Source of the DNA: Neochlamydia sp. S13
Lineage (GTDB): Bacteria; Chlamydiota; Chlamydiia; Chlamydiales; Parachlamydiaceae
Direction: 5' to 3'
Assembly: GCF_000648235.2 (NCBI RefSeq)
Contig: NZ_AP017977.1
Location: 2,522,668-2,586,667 of the forward strand
Length of the DNA stretch: 64,000 nucleotides
In this document: piece after piece, positions 47,535 through 57,199 of the stretch
Layout: the number at the start of each line of letters is the position of its first letter
Numbering within the stretch: position 1 is the stretch's first letter
Notes under the pieces: generated by a model
Told to the model about the DNA's origin: nothing
The model's input: only the letters and a program-made list of their open reading frames with translations
Databases searched by the model: none
Program-made: the position numbers and the translations under genes

Positions 47535-49063
47535 GAAAATACCTCTTCTTATCTTGTGTCCTTTTCAATTGTCTGCTTGCTGAAGAATCAACACCTTTGA
47601 GTGTTGAAGCAGAAAATATGCATTACAAGGGAGAATTAGTTCATCTAAGCGGCAAAGTGTTTCTTGAGCATGAATTAGGAAAGGTGAAGGCTCAAGAAAT
47701 AATTATTTTTCCAGCAAAAGAGACTAAGAAAAGGAGCCTTTCTCACCTTAAAATGGTCCAAGGCGCTGAAATTGCCTTGCAAGATGGTGGACAGATGAGC
47801 TGCTCGGAAGCAGAAATAGACGCTCAAAACTTGGTGGGAAAATTTTTGAATGGCCCTAACCATGAATATGTTGTCTATAAAGAAAACATTCAAGAGAAAG
47901 CTTCCCTTCTTACTAAACCTCTAGAAATTAAAAGCCATCAACTGACCATCTATCTGCAACGGCAGGAACAAGAGGGGAAATCTTCTCTTGCTATAAGTGA
48001 AATCTCCGCCTCTCCTAACGTTACTATCAATTACAATCATGAAATTTTCGCGCAAGCTGATCATGGAACCTATAAAAGAACAAAGTCACCCTTTGTTCTA
48101 GATAAGCAAAACACTTTGCAAACTAAGAGGGTGGGGATCTTATCTTTGCAAGCCAATACATCCTCGGGAATGTGTCGCCTAAGTAATCCTAAAGGAGATT
48201 TTATCGATGCTCAGAAAATTGACTGGGATGTTTTTAGGCGGCAATTAGAGTTTGATAAACCTAGCGGCTCTCTTTATACAGGCACAGCTTATGAGCCTGC
48301 CCATAAAATAAATTTTTCCTGTGCAACAATGAGCTGGGATGAGCAACAAGATATTCTTACTTTATATCAGCAAATTGAAATTGATTATTTAGGTTTAGGC
48401 AAATTGACAACCCCTGAAAAGGTTTATATATCCAGGCACTCAATCGATGCAAGCAAGCAAGTGAGTTTGATTGAATGTAGAGGTCCTTCGGTTTTAAAAT
48501 ACCAAGACAAGACAAAAAATCTAGATTATACTCTTTCTACTTACCATAAGCTTATAGTGGATCGAAAGTTAAGACAGGCTCATCTGGAAAGTCCACGTGA
48601 TGCTAATGGCCAAGTTATGAAGGGCCAGCAGGTGCATCTTACAGGCTCTATGGGTGAGATGTATGCTGATGAAGTTTTTATTTATTATGATGAAATTGCT
48701 CAGCAGCTAAAGCCAGTGAAATTATTTCTTAAGGGTAGCGTTTGGTTGCTTAAGCGCAAGGCTAATGACAAAGAAAAGCAAGAGCAATTTTCCCATCTAG
48801 CAATCTCTGATCGCTTAGAATATAATATAGAGACCCAAGAAATGTTGTTTTTATCAGATTATGGAAAGCGTGTGCTTTTTCTGGATGGGTCTAATCATTT
48901 GCAGATTAGTGCCCCTTCTGTAAAAGTATTAAAAGATCCTTATACGAAAAAAGATAGGGTGCAAGGAATAGGCGATGTGCGTTTTAATTTTATAGAGAAG
49001 GAATGCAAGATGTTGCAAGAACGGTTTCCAACTTTTGAAGCAAAAATAGGTATAGGTATCTAG
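47531..49063 (+). CDS. LptA/OstA-like periplasmic LPS transport protein
   Basis: A signal peptide (MRKYLFLSCVLFNCLLAEE) leads into a beta-rich OstA-like region: PLSVEAENMHYKGELVHLSG, with later repeats such as QADHGTYKRTKSPF and SPRDANGQVMKGQQVHLTGS. LptA-type proteins form the periplasmic bridge for LPS to the outer membrane. At 510 residues it is much longer than E. coli LptA and may hold several OstA-like units. It overlaps the LptC-like gene by four bases and ends three bases before lptB. Confidence 0.75.
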   Translation: MRKYLFLSCVLFNCLLAEESTPLSVEAENMHYKGELVHLSGKVFLEHELGKVKAQEIIIFPAKETKKRSLSHLKMVQGAEIALQDGGQMSCSEAEIDAQNLVGKFLNGPNHEYVVYKENIQEKASLLTKPLEIKSHQLTIYLQRQEQEGKSSLAISEISASPNVTINYNHEIFAQADHGTYKRTKSPFVLDKQNTLQTKRVGILSLQANTSSGMCRLSNPKGDFIDAQKIDWDVFRRQLEFDKPSGSLYTGTAYEPAHKINFSCATMSWDEQQDILTLYQQIEIDYLGLGKLTTPEKVYISRHSIDASKQVSLIECRGPSVLKYQDKTKNLDYTLSTYHKLIVDRKLRQAHLESPRDANGQVMKGQQVHLTGSMGEMYADEVFIYYDEIAQQLKPVKLFLKGSVWLLKRKANDKEKQEQFSHLAISDRLEYNIETQEMLFLSDYGKRVLFLDGSNHLQISAPSVKVLKDPYTKKDRVQGIGDVRFNFIEKECKMLQERFPTFEAKIGIGI

Positions 49064-49066
49064 ATC

Positions 49067-49807
49067 ATGCATAATAACGAGCATAACATATGTTTGGAGG
49101 TTCAGGATCTTCAGAAAAGCTATAATGGACGTAAGGTCGTTAATGGTCTATCTTTCTACGTTAAAAAAGGAGAAATCGTGGGACTTGTAGGTCCTAATGG
49201 AGCAGGTAAGACCACAGCTTTTTATATGACGGTAGGGCTTATTCGCCCTGATGCAGGCACTGTATCTTTTAATCAATATGATGTCACCCGTTCTGCTATG
49301 CATATGCGCGCACGTATGGGAATGGGCTATCTAGCTCAAGAGCCTTCTGTTTTTCGTTACCTAACTGTTGAAGAAAACATTATGTGTATTTTAGAGTGCT
49401 TGCCATTAAATAAAGCAGAGCGTAAATTACGCTTAGAAAAGTTGTTACAAGAACTTCATCTTGAGCCTTTAGCCAAGAAAAAAGCTATAGCCCTCTCAGG
49501 CGGGGAAAGACGTCGCTTAGAAATTACTAGAGCCCTTGTGACCGATCCTACCCTTTTAATGCTCGATGAGCCTTTTGCGAATATTGATCCTCTATCGGTT
49601 CACGAGGTCAAGCAGATGATTTCACATTTGACGCAGAAAAATATCAGCATTTTAATTACAGACCATAATGCACGAGAGATTTTTTCTATTGTCGATCGTA
49701 GTTATCTAGTGAGCGAGGGAAAAGTCATCCTATCCGGAACAGTCGATACTTTAGTTAATGATCAGCAGGCTCGACGTACCTACCTTGGAGAGGATTTTAA
49801 ATTATAA
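49067..49807 (+). CDS. lptB: LPS export ABC transporter ATP-binding protein
   Basis: A 246-residue ABC ATPase: Walker A GPNGAGKTTAFYM, Q-loop GYLAQEPSVF, signature LSGGERRRLEI, Walker B LLMLDEPFANIDP, and the switch His in LITDHNARE. GLVGPNGAGKTT and the FRYLTVEENI region are typical of LptB. It drives LPS extraction from the inner membrane with LptF/LptG, which are not in this window. It is the last gene of the cluster. Confidence 0.95.
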   Translation: MHNNEHNICLEVQDLQKSYNGRKVVNGLSFYVKKGEIVGLVGPNGAGKTTAFYMTVGLIRPDAGTVSFNQYDVTRSAMHMRARMGMGYLAQEPSVFRYLTVEENIMCILECLPLNKAERKLRLEKLLQELHLEPLAKKKAIALSGGERRRLEITRALVTDPTLLMLDEPFANIDPLSVHEVKQMISHLTQKNISILITDHNAREIFSIVDRSYLVSEGKVILSGTVDTLVNDQQARRTYLGEDFKL

Positions 49808-49840
49808 AAGATCGATAGAACTGCTAGGCATTAAATTTTA

Positions 49841-49917
49841 AAAAAGGGCAGCAGAGAAAAAGGATAAAACCAGAGGTTTGACCCTTCTATCTCCACTTTT
49901 AATTTTTTGCCCTTTTT
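49841..49917. terminator. Possible bidirectional terminator between lptB and ndk genes
   Basis: AAAAAGGGCA (49841-49850) and TGCCCTTTTT (49908-49917) form a 10-bp stem with a 57-base loop between convergent genes. A's on one side and T's on the other would serve both strands. The long loop makes it uncertain. Confidence 0.4.
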
Positions 49918-49935
49918 GTAAAAGTCTACAAATGC

Positions 49936-50439
49936 TTACTTAATAGGATTGACAATCTCTTCGGGTTTAAAAAAGAAAGCAATCTCTAGTTTAGCATTTT
50001 CTACTGAATCTGAGCCATGTACAGTATTTTCTGTGACGGATTTAGAAAAATCTGCACGAATAGTAGAAGCAGCAGCTTTAGAAGGATCGGTGGCACCCAT
50101 TAATTGACGATTTTTAGCTATAGCATCTTCGCCTTCTAGTACCATCACCATGACAGGCCCTGAACTCATCATGTTAATAAGATCTTTGTAAAAGGGGCGA
50201 TCTTTATGGACTGCATAAAATTGACCCGCTTGCTCGGCAGTCAAATGGAGCATTTTTGCAGCTGAAATTTGTAAGCCATTTTTCTCAAAACGTGCAATAA
50301 TTTCACCTACATGTTTGTTCGCGATGCCATCAGGCTTTATCATAGATAAAGTCTGTTGAGGAGAAGTATCGCCAGCAGCAGCCATTAGCGAAAAAGGAGC
50401 TAAACAAGCAAATAGAAAAAATAGGGTAGTCCTTAACAT
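49936..50439 (-). CDS. Nucleoside diphosphate kinase paralog with signal peptide
   Basis: A complete Ndk domain preceded by a Sec-type signal peptide, [20 protein letters not shown] followed by AA and GDTSPQQ. The kinase keeps the active-site His in NTVHGSDS plus [27 protein letters not shown] and STIRADF (the PGTIR of normal Ndk is ASTIR). The ATG at 50439 has AAGGAT upstream and lies 19 bases after the canonical ndk, so the pair arose by tandem duplication and is probably cotranscribed. The signal predicts export to the periplasm or beyond. A longer frame reaching into ndk is not used. Confidence 0.88.
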   Translation of the reverse strand: MLRTTLFFLFACLAPFSLMAAAGDTSPQQTLSMIKPDGIANKHVGEIIARFEKNGLQISAAKMLHLTAEQAGQFYAVHKDRPFYKDLINMMSSGPVMVMVLEGEDAIAKNRQLMGATDPSKAAASTIRADFSKSVTENTVHGSDSVENAKLEIAFFFKPEEIVNPIK

Positions 50440-50458
50440 AGTAAATATCCTTATAGTT

Positions 50459-50893
50459 TTAACGGGTATGAGGGCAGATTTCAGTGCTTTTAAAGAAATA
50501 GTTAATTTCGGTTTGAGCATTTTCAGCAGAATCTGAACCATGTACGCAATTTTCATCGATAGACTGTGCAAAATCTGCACGAATAGTGCCTGGAGAGGCT
50601 TTTTTAGGGTCAGTAGCTCCCATAATTTCTCGGTTTTTAAGGATGGCCTGGTTACCTTCTAATACCGTAATAAGTACAGGACCTGAAATCATGAAGCTGA
50701 CAAGGTCTTTAAAAAAAGGACGTTCTTTATGAATAGCATAAAAACCTTCGGCTTCCTGCTGGCTTAAATGTTTCATTTTAGCAGCCACAATCTTTAACCC
50801 ATTTTTTTCAAAGCGAGCAATGATTTCACCTATCTGATTTTTACCTACAGCATCTGGTTTAATGATGGAGAGTGTGCGTTCTTGTGATGTCAT
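50459..50893 (-). CDS. ndk: Nucleoside diphosphate kinase (cytosolic)
   Basis: A standard Ndk of 144 residues that balances nucleoside triphosphates by a phospho-His intermediate. It shows [38 protein letters not shown] and the catalytic [12 protein letters not shown]. The exported paralog follows on the same strand. A gene immediately downstream in the same direction and about 60% alike is unusual. Confidence 0.95.
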   Translation of the reverse strand: MTSQERTLSIIKPDAVGKNQIGEIIARFEKNGLKIVAAKMKHLSQQEAEGFYAIHKERPFFKDLVSFMISGPVLITVLEGNQAILKNREIMGATDPKKASPGTIRADFAQSIDENCVHGSDSAENAQTEINYFFKSTEICPHTR

Positions 50894-50990
50894 TCTTCTT
50901 TATTTCCTCCTTTAAAGGTTATTAAATAAAAGGTAGTATAGCAAACTTGAAAAAAATACACACTATTAAACCATTTTGAGGCTCAAAAAA

Positions 50991-52235
50991 ATGATGGATT
51001 TTAAACAAAAACTCTATACTTATGCACAGTTACTGATAGAACATGGCTTAAATGTACAAAAAGGACAGATTGTTAACATTACAGCAGAAATTTGCCATCG
51101 TGAGCTTACCCATCTGCTTTGCCAGATAGCTTATCGCCGAGGAGCCAAGCATGTGAATGTAGATTTTATTGAGCCTCGTTTAATACGAACTCGTCTCTTA
51201 GATTCGATAGAAGACGATGATTTAGCGTATGTGCCTCACTATCTTAGTCAAAAATATGAAGAATTTGTAAAAGAAGGAGCTGCTGTCTTACGATTGATTG
51301 GTAGTGAACTTCCCGATAACCTTACAGATTTAAATCCTCAAAAAATTAACACTCTTTCCAATAGTAATTTTAAAGCTCTTAAAAAATATTATACTGAGGG
51401 TGTAAGTAAGTCGAAAGTTCAGTGGACAGTTGCAGCAGCAGCTACCCCGCAGTGGGGAAAAAAAGTTTTTCCTGAACTTGAGGAGGCAAAAGCTTGTGAA
51501 GCACTGTGGGAGCAGATTTTCAAAATTTGCCGGGCTGATCAACCTAACTGCCTTGAATTATGGAAGAAACATAATAGTGTCTTGCAAGCTCGTGCCAAGC
51601 ACCTGACTAAAATGAAAATTCGCGAATTGCATTTTACAGGCCCTGATACCGATTTAAAGGTTTTTTTAAGCCCTCAAGCTCTTTTTGTGGGAGGGGGAAG
51701 CCAAGGACCTGGAGGGGAATTTGAGCCTAATATTCCCACCGAAGAGTGCTTCACTACTCCTGATTATCGTTTAACCACCGGTAAAGTAAAAGTTACGCGT
51801 CCTGTACTTGTGAATGGTAAAATAGTTAAAGATTTGCATTTGGAATTTAAAGAAGGAAAACTTGTTCATTTTGAGGCTAGTGAAGGGGAAGAAAATTTTG
51901 CAAGATATATCGATAACGATGCAGGTTCTCGCTTTTTAGGTGAGGTGGCTTTAGTAGGGACAGACTCTCCGATATTCCAAACTGGTAAGATATTTGAAGA
52001 GATTTTGTATGATGAAAATGCTGCCTGCCATATTGCCGTGGGTTTTGCCTATAGTATGTGTATAGATGGAGGCCCTTCAATGTCCCCTGAGCAGCTTGCA
52101 GATATAGGATGCAATGTAAGTACCGTACATGTCGACATGATGATTTCGGATGAGCATGTAGATGTGGAGGCAACTACTTATGAAGGTAAAAAGGTTAAGT
52201 TGATTTGTAAAGGGCAATGGATGCAAGGGTTGTAA
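50991..52235 (+). CDS. M29-family aminopeptidase (AmpS/AmpT-like)
   Basis: A metal-dependent cytosolic aminopeptidase. The metal-binding elements of the family appear in order: FEPNIPTEECFTTPD, FLGEVALVGTDSPIF, NAACHIAVGFAYSMCIDGG and HVDMMIS. These hold the Glu, Glu, His, His and Asp ligands known from Thermus AmpT. The N-terminal domain (YAQLLIEHGLNVQKGQIVNI) is typical. Length (415 from the ATG at 50991; starts at 50976 or 50994 are also possible) is normal. It is divergent from the ndk pair. Confidence 0.9.
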   Translation: MMDFKQKLYTYAQLLIEHGLNVQKGQIVNITAEICHRELTHLLCQIAYRRGAKHVNVDFIEPRLIRTRLLDSIEDDDLAYVPHYLSQKYEEFVKEGAAVLRLIGSELPDNLTDLNPQKINTLSNSNFKALKKYYTEGVSKSKVQWTVAAAATPQWGKKVFPELEEAKACEALWEQIFKICRADQPNCLELWKKHNSVLQARAKHLTKMKIRELHFTGPDTDLKVFLSPQALFVGGGSQGPGGEFEPNIPTEECFTTPDYRLTTGKVKVTRPVLVNGKIVKDLHLEFKEGKLVHFEASEGEENFARYIDNDAGSRFLGEVALVGTDSPIFQTGKIFEEILYDENAACHIAVGFAYSMCIDGGPSMSPEQLADIGCNVSTVHVDMMISDEHVDVEATTYEGKKVKLICKGQWMQGL

Positions 52236-52894
52236 ATGGGTAGCCGCAAGTCCAAATTAAGAGAGGGGAATAGCAAAAATTTATGCTTGGCATTTGATAG
52301 AAAAGGTTTAAAAATTTTCCATTAAGTTATCTTTTATAAGATATAAAACTAAGCAAGAAAAATAACAAAAAAGGATAAGTTAGTGAAATTTTAAATAGAA
52401 ATTTTACTCTCATCTTTTTTAGCGGCTTTAGCCTTCTTACCTTACAAAGCTTTTATACATGGATGCAGAGAAAATGCAGGTGGCCTATTCTTTATGGATT
52501 AAGAGAAGGAAGTTTATCCTGAATGTTTTTTTCTACTAGGGCCTTGCAGCTTGTGGATTTCATTCCCTTCGCTAAATTTTTGCTTTTTCGCAAATAGGCC
52601 CCTCTTTTCCAACAGCATTTATTTATAATTTTAGCAGCAACTCTGTTTTTAAACTTTTTTTAAAAATTTCCTAGGTAGAAAGTTTACTAGGTGACTTATA
52701 ATAAATTTCTGCTAAAGCATTAGAATAACATAGTTCGATTTCTTCATTATTTAGATGAAAAAATAATTAATTTTCTCACTAAAAGGGTTTTCTTTCTTGA
52801 AAGTAATATTTTTATCCTTTATCCTTATGTTTTAAAATAACTATTAGGTTTAAGTTTAGTAATCAATATTTTTAAAAGATTGAGGGAATAGGAT
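52236..52894. other. Intergenic region, no gene seen
   Basis: About 660 AT-rich bases. No coding frame above background, no RNA gene and no clear repeat is visible. The promoter of the 52895 gene should lie at its right end. Confidence 0.4.
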
Positions 52895-53494
52895 ATGGTA
52901 GTTAATATAAATATGACAGCATTTACCGATGCCGCAGGGCAAACTTCCAATGTGCTCAATACAGGGGATATTACTTCAGTAATCAGCCATATTGACGCCT
53001 CTAATGCTACTCTTACAAATAAATTCATCGCTTGCATGCAATGTCTTTCTCAAACGCTTAATAGTGATGGGCCTTTTCAAGGAAAGTGTGAAAGCTATTT
53101 AAAGGAAAAAATTTTCGATCTAGCTAAGAAAAAACCTGCCGAGGCGCAAGAAGCAATCAAGGATAGTACGATTAGATATGATGAGAAGCTTTCTTCTACA
53201 ATTAAAAAAGTGAAGTATTTATCAGCTGGCGTCTGGGGGCTCCCTGGGGGCAACTATGTGAGAAAACTTGGTCATCATATCTTTGAGACCTGTGGGAATA
53301 ATAGGAATTTGGGTACTACCTACCTTTTAGCAGGTGCAACTGTTACCTTTACTCGAGGTGTATCTTCCATATTTGCTTTAAATGCTACCGATGGCGGGCA
53401 AGGAGCTGGCAGCGCTGATATGTTCATAGGAGCAAGCCTTATGGCTTTTCCCCTATTAAACTCTATTATTAAAGCGAGGGGCGACGAACCTTAA
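52895..53494 (+). CDS. Unknown protein with paired hydrophobic segments (Inc-like?)
   Basis: A 199-residue protein with GGGAATAGGAT upstream. The first 120 residues are soluble and helical. The C-terminal part has two hydrophobic stretches, TTYLLAGATVTFTRGVSSIF and DMFIGASLMAFPLLNSII, separated by a Gly-rich turn (NATDGGQGAGSA). Chlamydial inclusion membrane proteins carry a bilobed hydrophobic hairpin of similar size, so this is a possible Inc. The segments are only moderately hydrophobic. No family is recognised. Confidence 0.6.
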   Translation: MVVNINMTAFTDAAGQTSNVLNTGDITSVISHIDASNATLTNKFIACMQCLSQTLNSDGPFQGKCESYLKEKIFDLAKKKPAEAQEAIKDSTIRYDEKLSSTIKKVKYLSAGVWGLPGGNYVRKLGHHIFETCGNNRNLGTTYLLAGATVTFTRGVSSIFALNATDGGQGAGSADMFIGASLMAFPLLNSIIKARGDEP

Positions 53495-53644
53495 AACTTT
53501 TGATGGACTGTCTTTACAAAAGGGAATATGATAGTTTTAAGTCCATCTTATAATCGATGAGCAAATTTCTAGTTTCTTAGCTAAAAAAAGTAGAGTTTTG
53601 CTCTAATATTTTTATTCATTAACCTATAAAAAAGAGAGGAAATA

Positions 53645-54022
53645 ATGAATTATATTTTTAGTTTGTTTACTTCATGTGGAGCCCCCTCCTATCAAGAATA
53701 TGAGATTTTAGAAAAAAAAGATGAAGATAGAGGAATAGAAGAGTTGCGTCAGTGGATAGAGACTCACCCTGTTAATTCTTCCATTAAAATGTTAGAAAGC
53801 GCCAAAAAGCTTGATAAGTATACGAATGAATTGATGAAAAGCTTAAAAGAAGTACCTTTGACTACTTCTAACGTTGACCTATTGAAAGATCATTTGGTTC
53901 TTCTTGCTAAGCAAAATGACAGTGTAAGACGAAGATTAATAGACAAAATTTCTAATCTTAAAGGCGAAAAATCTCTCCTCGAAGATTTGCAAGTTAAATT
54001 GATTTTTACATGTGCTCATTAA
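53645..54022 (+). CDS. Hypothetical helical protein
   Basis: A 125-residue protein with AGAGAGGA upstream of the ATG. It is largely charged and helical (EELRQWIETHPVNSSIKMLE; KLDKYTNELMKSLKE). The N-terminus MNYIFSLFTSCGAP is short and hydrophobic with a Cys, faintly like a lipobox but without the usual basic residues. No domain is recognised. It lies 150 bases after the previous unknown gene on the same strand. Confidence 0.55.
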   Translation: MNYIFSLFTSCGAPSYQEYEILEKKDEDRGIEELRQWIETHPVNSSIKMLESAKKLDKYTNELMKSLKEVPLTTSNVDLLKDHLVLLAKQNDSVRRRLIDKISNLKGEKSLLEDLQVKLIFTCAH

Positions 54023-54237
54023 AAATGTTAAAGAAGGAAGTGTGCTTTTACTTATACCAGCTCATGTCTAAGCAATAATTTAAACGGGCAATTTTTTACT
54101 GAGAGATGAAAAATCCCTACTTCCCGGCTCTTTCTAAAACCTTCCTGTTCTCCTATCTATCCTCTTTTTTCCTATTTCTTCCTATAAATTTTTCATTGTT
54201 AGGTGGGACCATAGGGATTCAAGCGATGAGAGCGAGA

Positions 54238-54258
54238 CGCCCCCTGCTAAAGGGGGCG
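54238..54258. terminator. Strong GC hairpin
   Basis: CGCCCCC, TGCTAAA, GGGGGCG: a perfect 7-bp GC stem between convergent genes. No T-tract follows directly, so termination is only suggested. Confidence 0.45.
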
Positions 54259-54334
54259 ATGCCCATTATTCTTTATCCTCTTGTATACTTTTTTCCAACC
54301 TTTAATTTTTAGCTTACCAACCTAAACTTCATGC

Positions 54335-55858
54335 TTAAGCCGAATAAAATGTTAGAACAAAGCTTTGGCTAGTTGAACCACAAGGCGTGGTGCCTATAAT
54401 AGTCACCCTAAATTCAGGTCCTGATCCTCTTGAAATTCCTGTGATTACCCCTGTTGTGGGATTAATGGATGAGCCAGAAGGTAATCCTGTGGCCGTAAAG
54501 GTGAAGGGCTCACCGTTTGGACTAAAAAAATGTCCTGTGACTTGATCTAAGGTATAGGGCTGACCACCAAGCATGGCCAAATTTACTGGATTTTCTAGGG
54601 GAGTCGATGTAGGCGGAGCACAGGGGAAGCTAATGGTAAAAGATTGACTTACACTTGCACAAGCATCACTAGCTGTAGCCGTGATGACAATGTTATATAC
54701 CTGATTATCTTGTAAACCTATCCCTGAGATGAGGCCTGTCGTTGGATTAATACTTGCCCCTGCCGGTAATCCGGAGGCACTAAAAGTTAAAGCTCCTCCA
54801 CTGGGGTTGCTAAAATAAGGGCTGATATCAAAGCTATAGGGCTCATTACCTAAAAAGATAAAATTAGGAATAGGAGAATAATTCAATTCATGGCAGGAGG
54901 GAGGCACAATCATTTTCTTTCTTTTTTCTTCCGCAATCGCTAACACTTCAGGCATATAAACTGCAGGTGCACTCACCCAGCCTGCTAAAGCAGGGTCACA
55001 ATAGCAGGGGTTGCAGGCGTTGTTATCCATCTGTTTTTGTGTTCCAAAAGCGTAGGTAAGCTCGATACCTGCAGTGGTAAGGTTGGGAAGGTGAGATTTT
55101 CCTCGCGTATGTGCACCAAATAATCCTATAGTCAATCCTGTCCATTCAGGCTGAGACCAGCTTAAACGTACTTTTCCATAATTATAAGGGCGTTTAAATT
55201 CGGCTAAGAGATCAAGAAGAAAATGAGAAGCAATTTGTTGTTGATAGCCAAAGCTTGCCCCTAAGCCAGATAGATGTTTTCTAGATCTATATTTTCGACG
55301 GTAGCTTACGCTATCAAAATCTGCATCTACCTGAAAGCGGCTGGAATACCAAGGGGTTATGATTATCCCTAGGGAGCCTCCATAGCTGCTAGAGCCAGCA
55401 ATACGGCGCCAGTAAAGAAAATCTTTACATCTCTTAGGCTTTAAATTGTGAGACGCGGCGTAAGAGTAATAGGCTGTAGCCTCCACCTTATTGAAAAACT
55501 GATGATAAAAATCATGTTGATACTTAGCTCCAAGAGCATACTGATGCATCCACCGTTCTTTTTTCCCGGTGGAAAAACGATAGCCTAATCTTTGTGTTAA
55601 ATATTCAGCTGAAAGCTTGAATCGATCTTCATGGCTGTAGAGCCAACCTACTGTTCCATTGGCACGATAATTCCTTCTGCCTACTTCCCCAAAAAAAGCT
55701 ATAGCCGTTTCATCGGTGGCAGGGCGAGGCGCCAAGGCTAATTTAAAAGTAGGAATCAAGGCGTTGTGGGTTCTTCCTCTAGCATGGTCACAGCTTTGGC
55801 TGTACACATGGCTATAAGCTGCCATGATTACAAGCAAAAATATTAAAATTTTTTTCAT
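54335..55858 (-). CDS. Outer-membrane barrel-like protein with two Ig-like C-terminal domains
   Basis: A signal peptide (MKKILIFLLVIMAAYSHVYS) precedes about 260 residues of alternating amphipathic strands rich in Tyr, Arg and Gly. Examples are ANGTVGWLYSHEDRFKLSAE and FKRPYNYGKVRLSWSQPEW; this suits an outer-membrane barrel. After a Cys-rich link (NNACNPCYCDP) come two copies of a He_PIG/cadherin-like Ig fold. Each contains FTASGLP or FSASGLP-like text: ASGLPAGASINPTTGLISGI and TGLPSGSSINPTTGVITGI. A barrel followed by surface Ig domains suggests an adhesin or cell-surface anchor. The overall family is not recognised. Confidence 0.65.
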   Translation of the reverse strand: MKKILIFLLVIMAAYSHVYSQSCDHARGRTHNALIPTFKLALAPRPATDETAIAFFGEVGRRNYRANGTVGWLYSHEDRFKLSAEYLTQRLGYRFSTGKKERWMHQYALGAKYQHDFYHQFFNKVEATAYYSYAASHNLKPKRCKDFLYWRRIAGSSSYGGSLGIIITPWYSSRFQVDADFDSVSYRRKYRSRKHLSGLGASFGYQQQIASHFLLDLLAEFKRPYNYGKVRLSWSQPEWTGLTIGLFGAHTRGKSHLPNLTTAGIELTYAFGTQKQMDNNACNPCYCDPALAGWVSAPAVYMPEVLAIAEEKRKKMIVPPSCHELNYSPIPNFIFLGNEPYSFDISPYFSNPSGGALTFSASGLPAGASINPTTGLISGIGLQDNQVYNIVITATASDACASVSQSFTISFPCAPPTSTPLENPVNLAMLGGQPYTLDQVTGHFFSPNGEPFTFTATGLPSGSSINPTTGVITGISRGSGPEFRVTIIGTTPCGSTSQSFVLTFYSA

Positions 55859-55946
55859 TTTTTTTTACCCCTTACTTTTTTGAAATTTTCCTTTTAGAAT
55901 ATTTTTGCTTTTGGCGTCAAAGTTTTTTCTTAATAAAAGCTTAATT

Positions 55947-56720
55947 AGCGTGAGTTATCGGATAAGAAAACACTCTAAGTCTGCTTCAATTCTACCTAAA
56001 CTGTAAGCCAACTCATTAAACATTTTGCCAAAAATATTTTTAGATAGATCAGAAACAGGGGCTTGGGTCTCCATATTTCCTGGCGTTAACATAGAAGCAA
56101 GAATTTCTCCTTTATCATTAATAATTAAATGTAGTTTGAATCCATAAAAGTACCTGGTAGAGGCTTTTCCTCTTTTGGCTATTTTTTTAAAAACTTGGAA
56201 GGGAGTGGATGCGACGATTATGGCACACTGCCAATAGAGTAGAAGAATCAATGAATGAAATGCCTATACACTCTCTTTAAGCAAGCTTGTGAATAAACAA
56301 AAAGGACAAATAAGCATGTTTTCATTAAAGTGAGGAACTTATGGTAGGAAAGAACATGAGGAAAATATGTCTTCAGCAAGGGAATGACCTGTCGCATAGA
56401 GTAATCTTTAAACGTTCTATAGCCACTTTTATGAAAAATGATGACAATAGTCATCGCTTCACTTAATGATCATTTTAGCCTTCTACTTCTTTCATTGCTT
56501 TTTCAATGAGTGGTTTTTAAATGGTTTTTAACCCATGTTGTATGTCATTCCACCTCCAATTGCTTCCAAAAAATCATCTACACCGCAAAAAATGGAGATT
56601 ATTAAGTAGATAACTTTTTCAACCATTTTGACCTTCCAGCTTTAAGTTTTTTAGTGCAAAATGCTTTTAAAACATGTGAAGGCCTTTTTTCAACTATTTC
56701 CTTATCTGATAACTCGCGTT
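55947..56720 (-). mobile_element. IS982-family element, copy 2 (internally deleted)
   Basis: Terminal repeats AGCGTGAGTTATCGGATAAG (55947-55966) and its imperfect partner at 56701-56720 frame 774 bp, about 300 bp less than copy 1. Transposase pieces remain: GYRTFKDYSMRQVIPLLKTY (56454-56248), then RYFYGFKLHLIINDKGEILA fused directly to C-terminal residues NELAYSLGR (56251-55955). The DDE C-terminal region is deleted. Confidence 0.8.
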
Positions 56721-56734
56721 TATTAAAGAAGTAG

Positions 56735-56950
56735 GATGGGTGCGCCTGGTGCTAAAAGCCATACCCACGAAAATATTGTCAGTAAGCGTTCTCTACCCAT
56801 CGATACACCCTATTTTCATCAGAAATCTCCTCCATGTGTTGCAAGACAAAGGAGCCCTGCAACTAATCTTACAGGCCTAGCTGGTTGGCTTATTTTTCTA
56901 CAAACATCTTATCAAATTCTTCCTCTAGCTGCTTCCATCTAATCAACTTA
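56735..56950 (-). pseudogene. IS5-type transposase N-terminal remnant
   Basis: The minus strand reads LEEEFDKMFVEK, stops, then LQHMEEISDENRVYRWVENA and QYFRGYGF, the N-terminal block of IS5-family transposases (LSDEALVARWVENPYWQYFCG). Several stops occur. It touches the end of the IS982 copy 2 terminal repeat at 56720, so the IS982 insertion probably split it. Confidence 0.65.
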
Positions 56951-57199
56951 AGATAGCTTAAATAAAAGGATGATTTTGATTAAGTTCGCCGCTAAAGCAG
57001 AATTTAAAAAGGTGGCCCTATTGGTCATCTAACTTGTTTGGTTTTATAGTAAACTTTGCAAGAAATTAAGGGCTTTGTAGTGATTGACTTGTAAAGGAAA
57101 TATAGCATTTAAAAAAAATGCTCCTAAAGTCTTTCCTCAGGGGAAAAATGCTCTAAATCATGTTGGACTATAAAGTAGGAGATAGTGCTCTTTATACGC

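Noticed and set aside
54106..54312. 68-residue hydrophobic ORF
   Set aside because: No ribosome site and no recognisable family, and it contains a strong GC hairpin. Probably chance.
56736..56942. 68-residue plus-strand ORF
   Set aside because: The opposite strand encodes a recognisable IS5-type transposase remnant, which explains the sequence.
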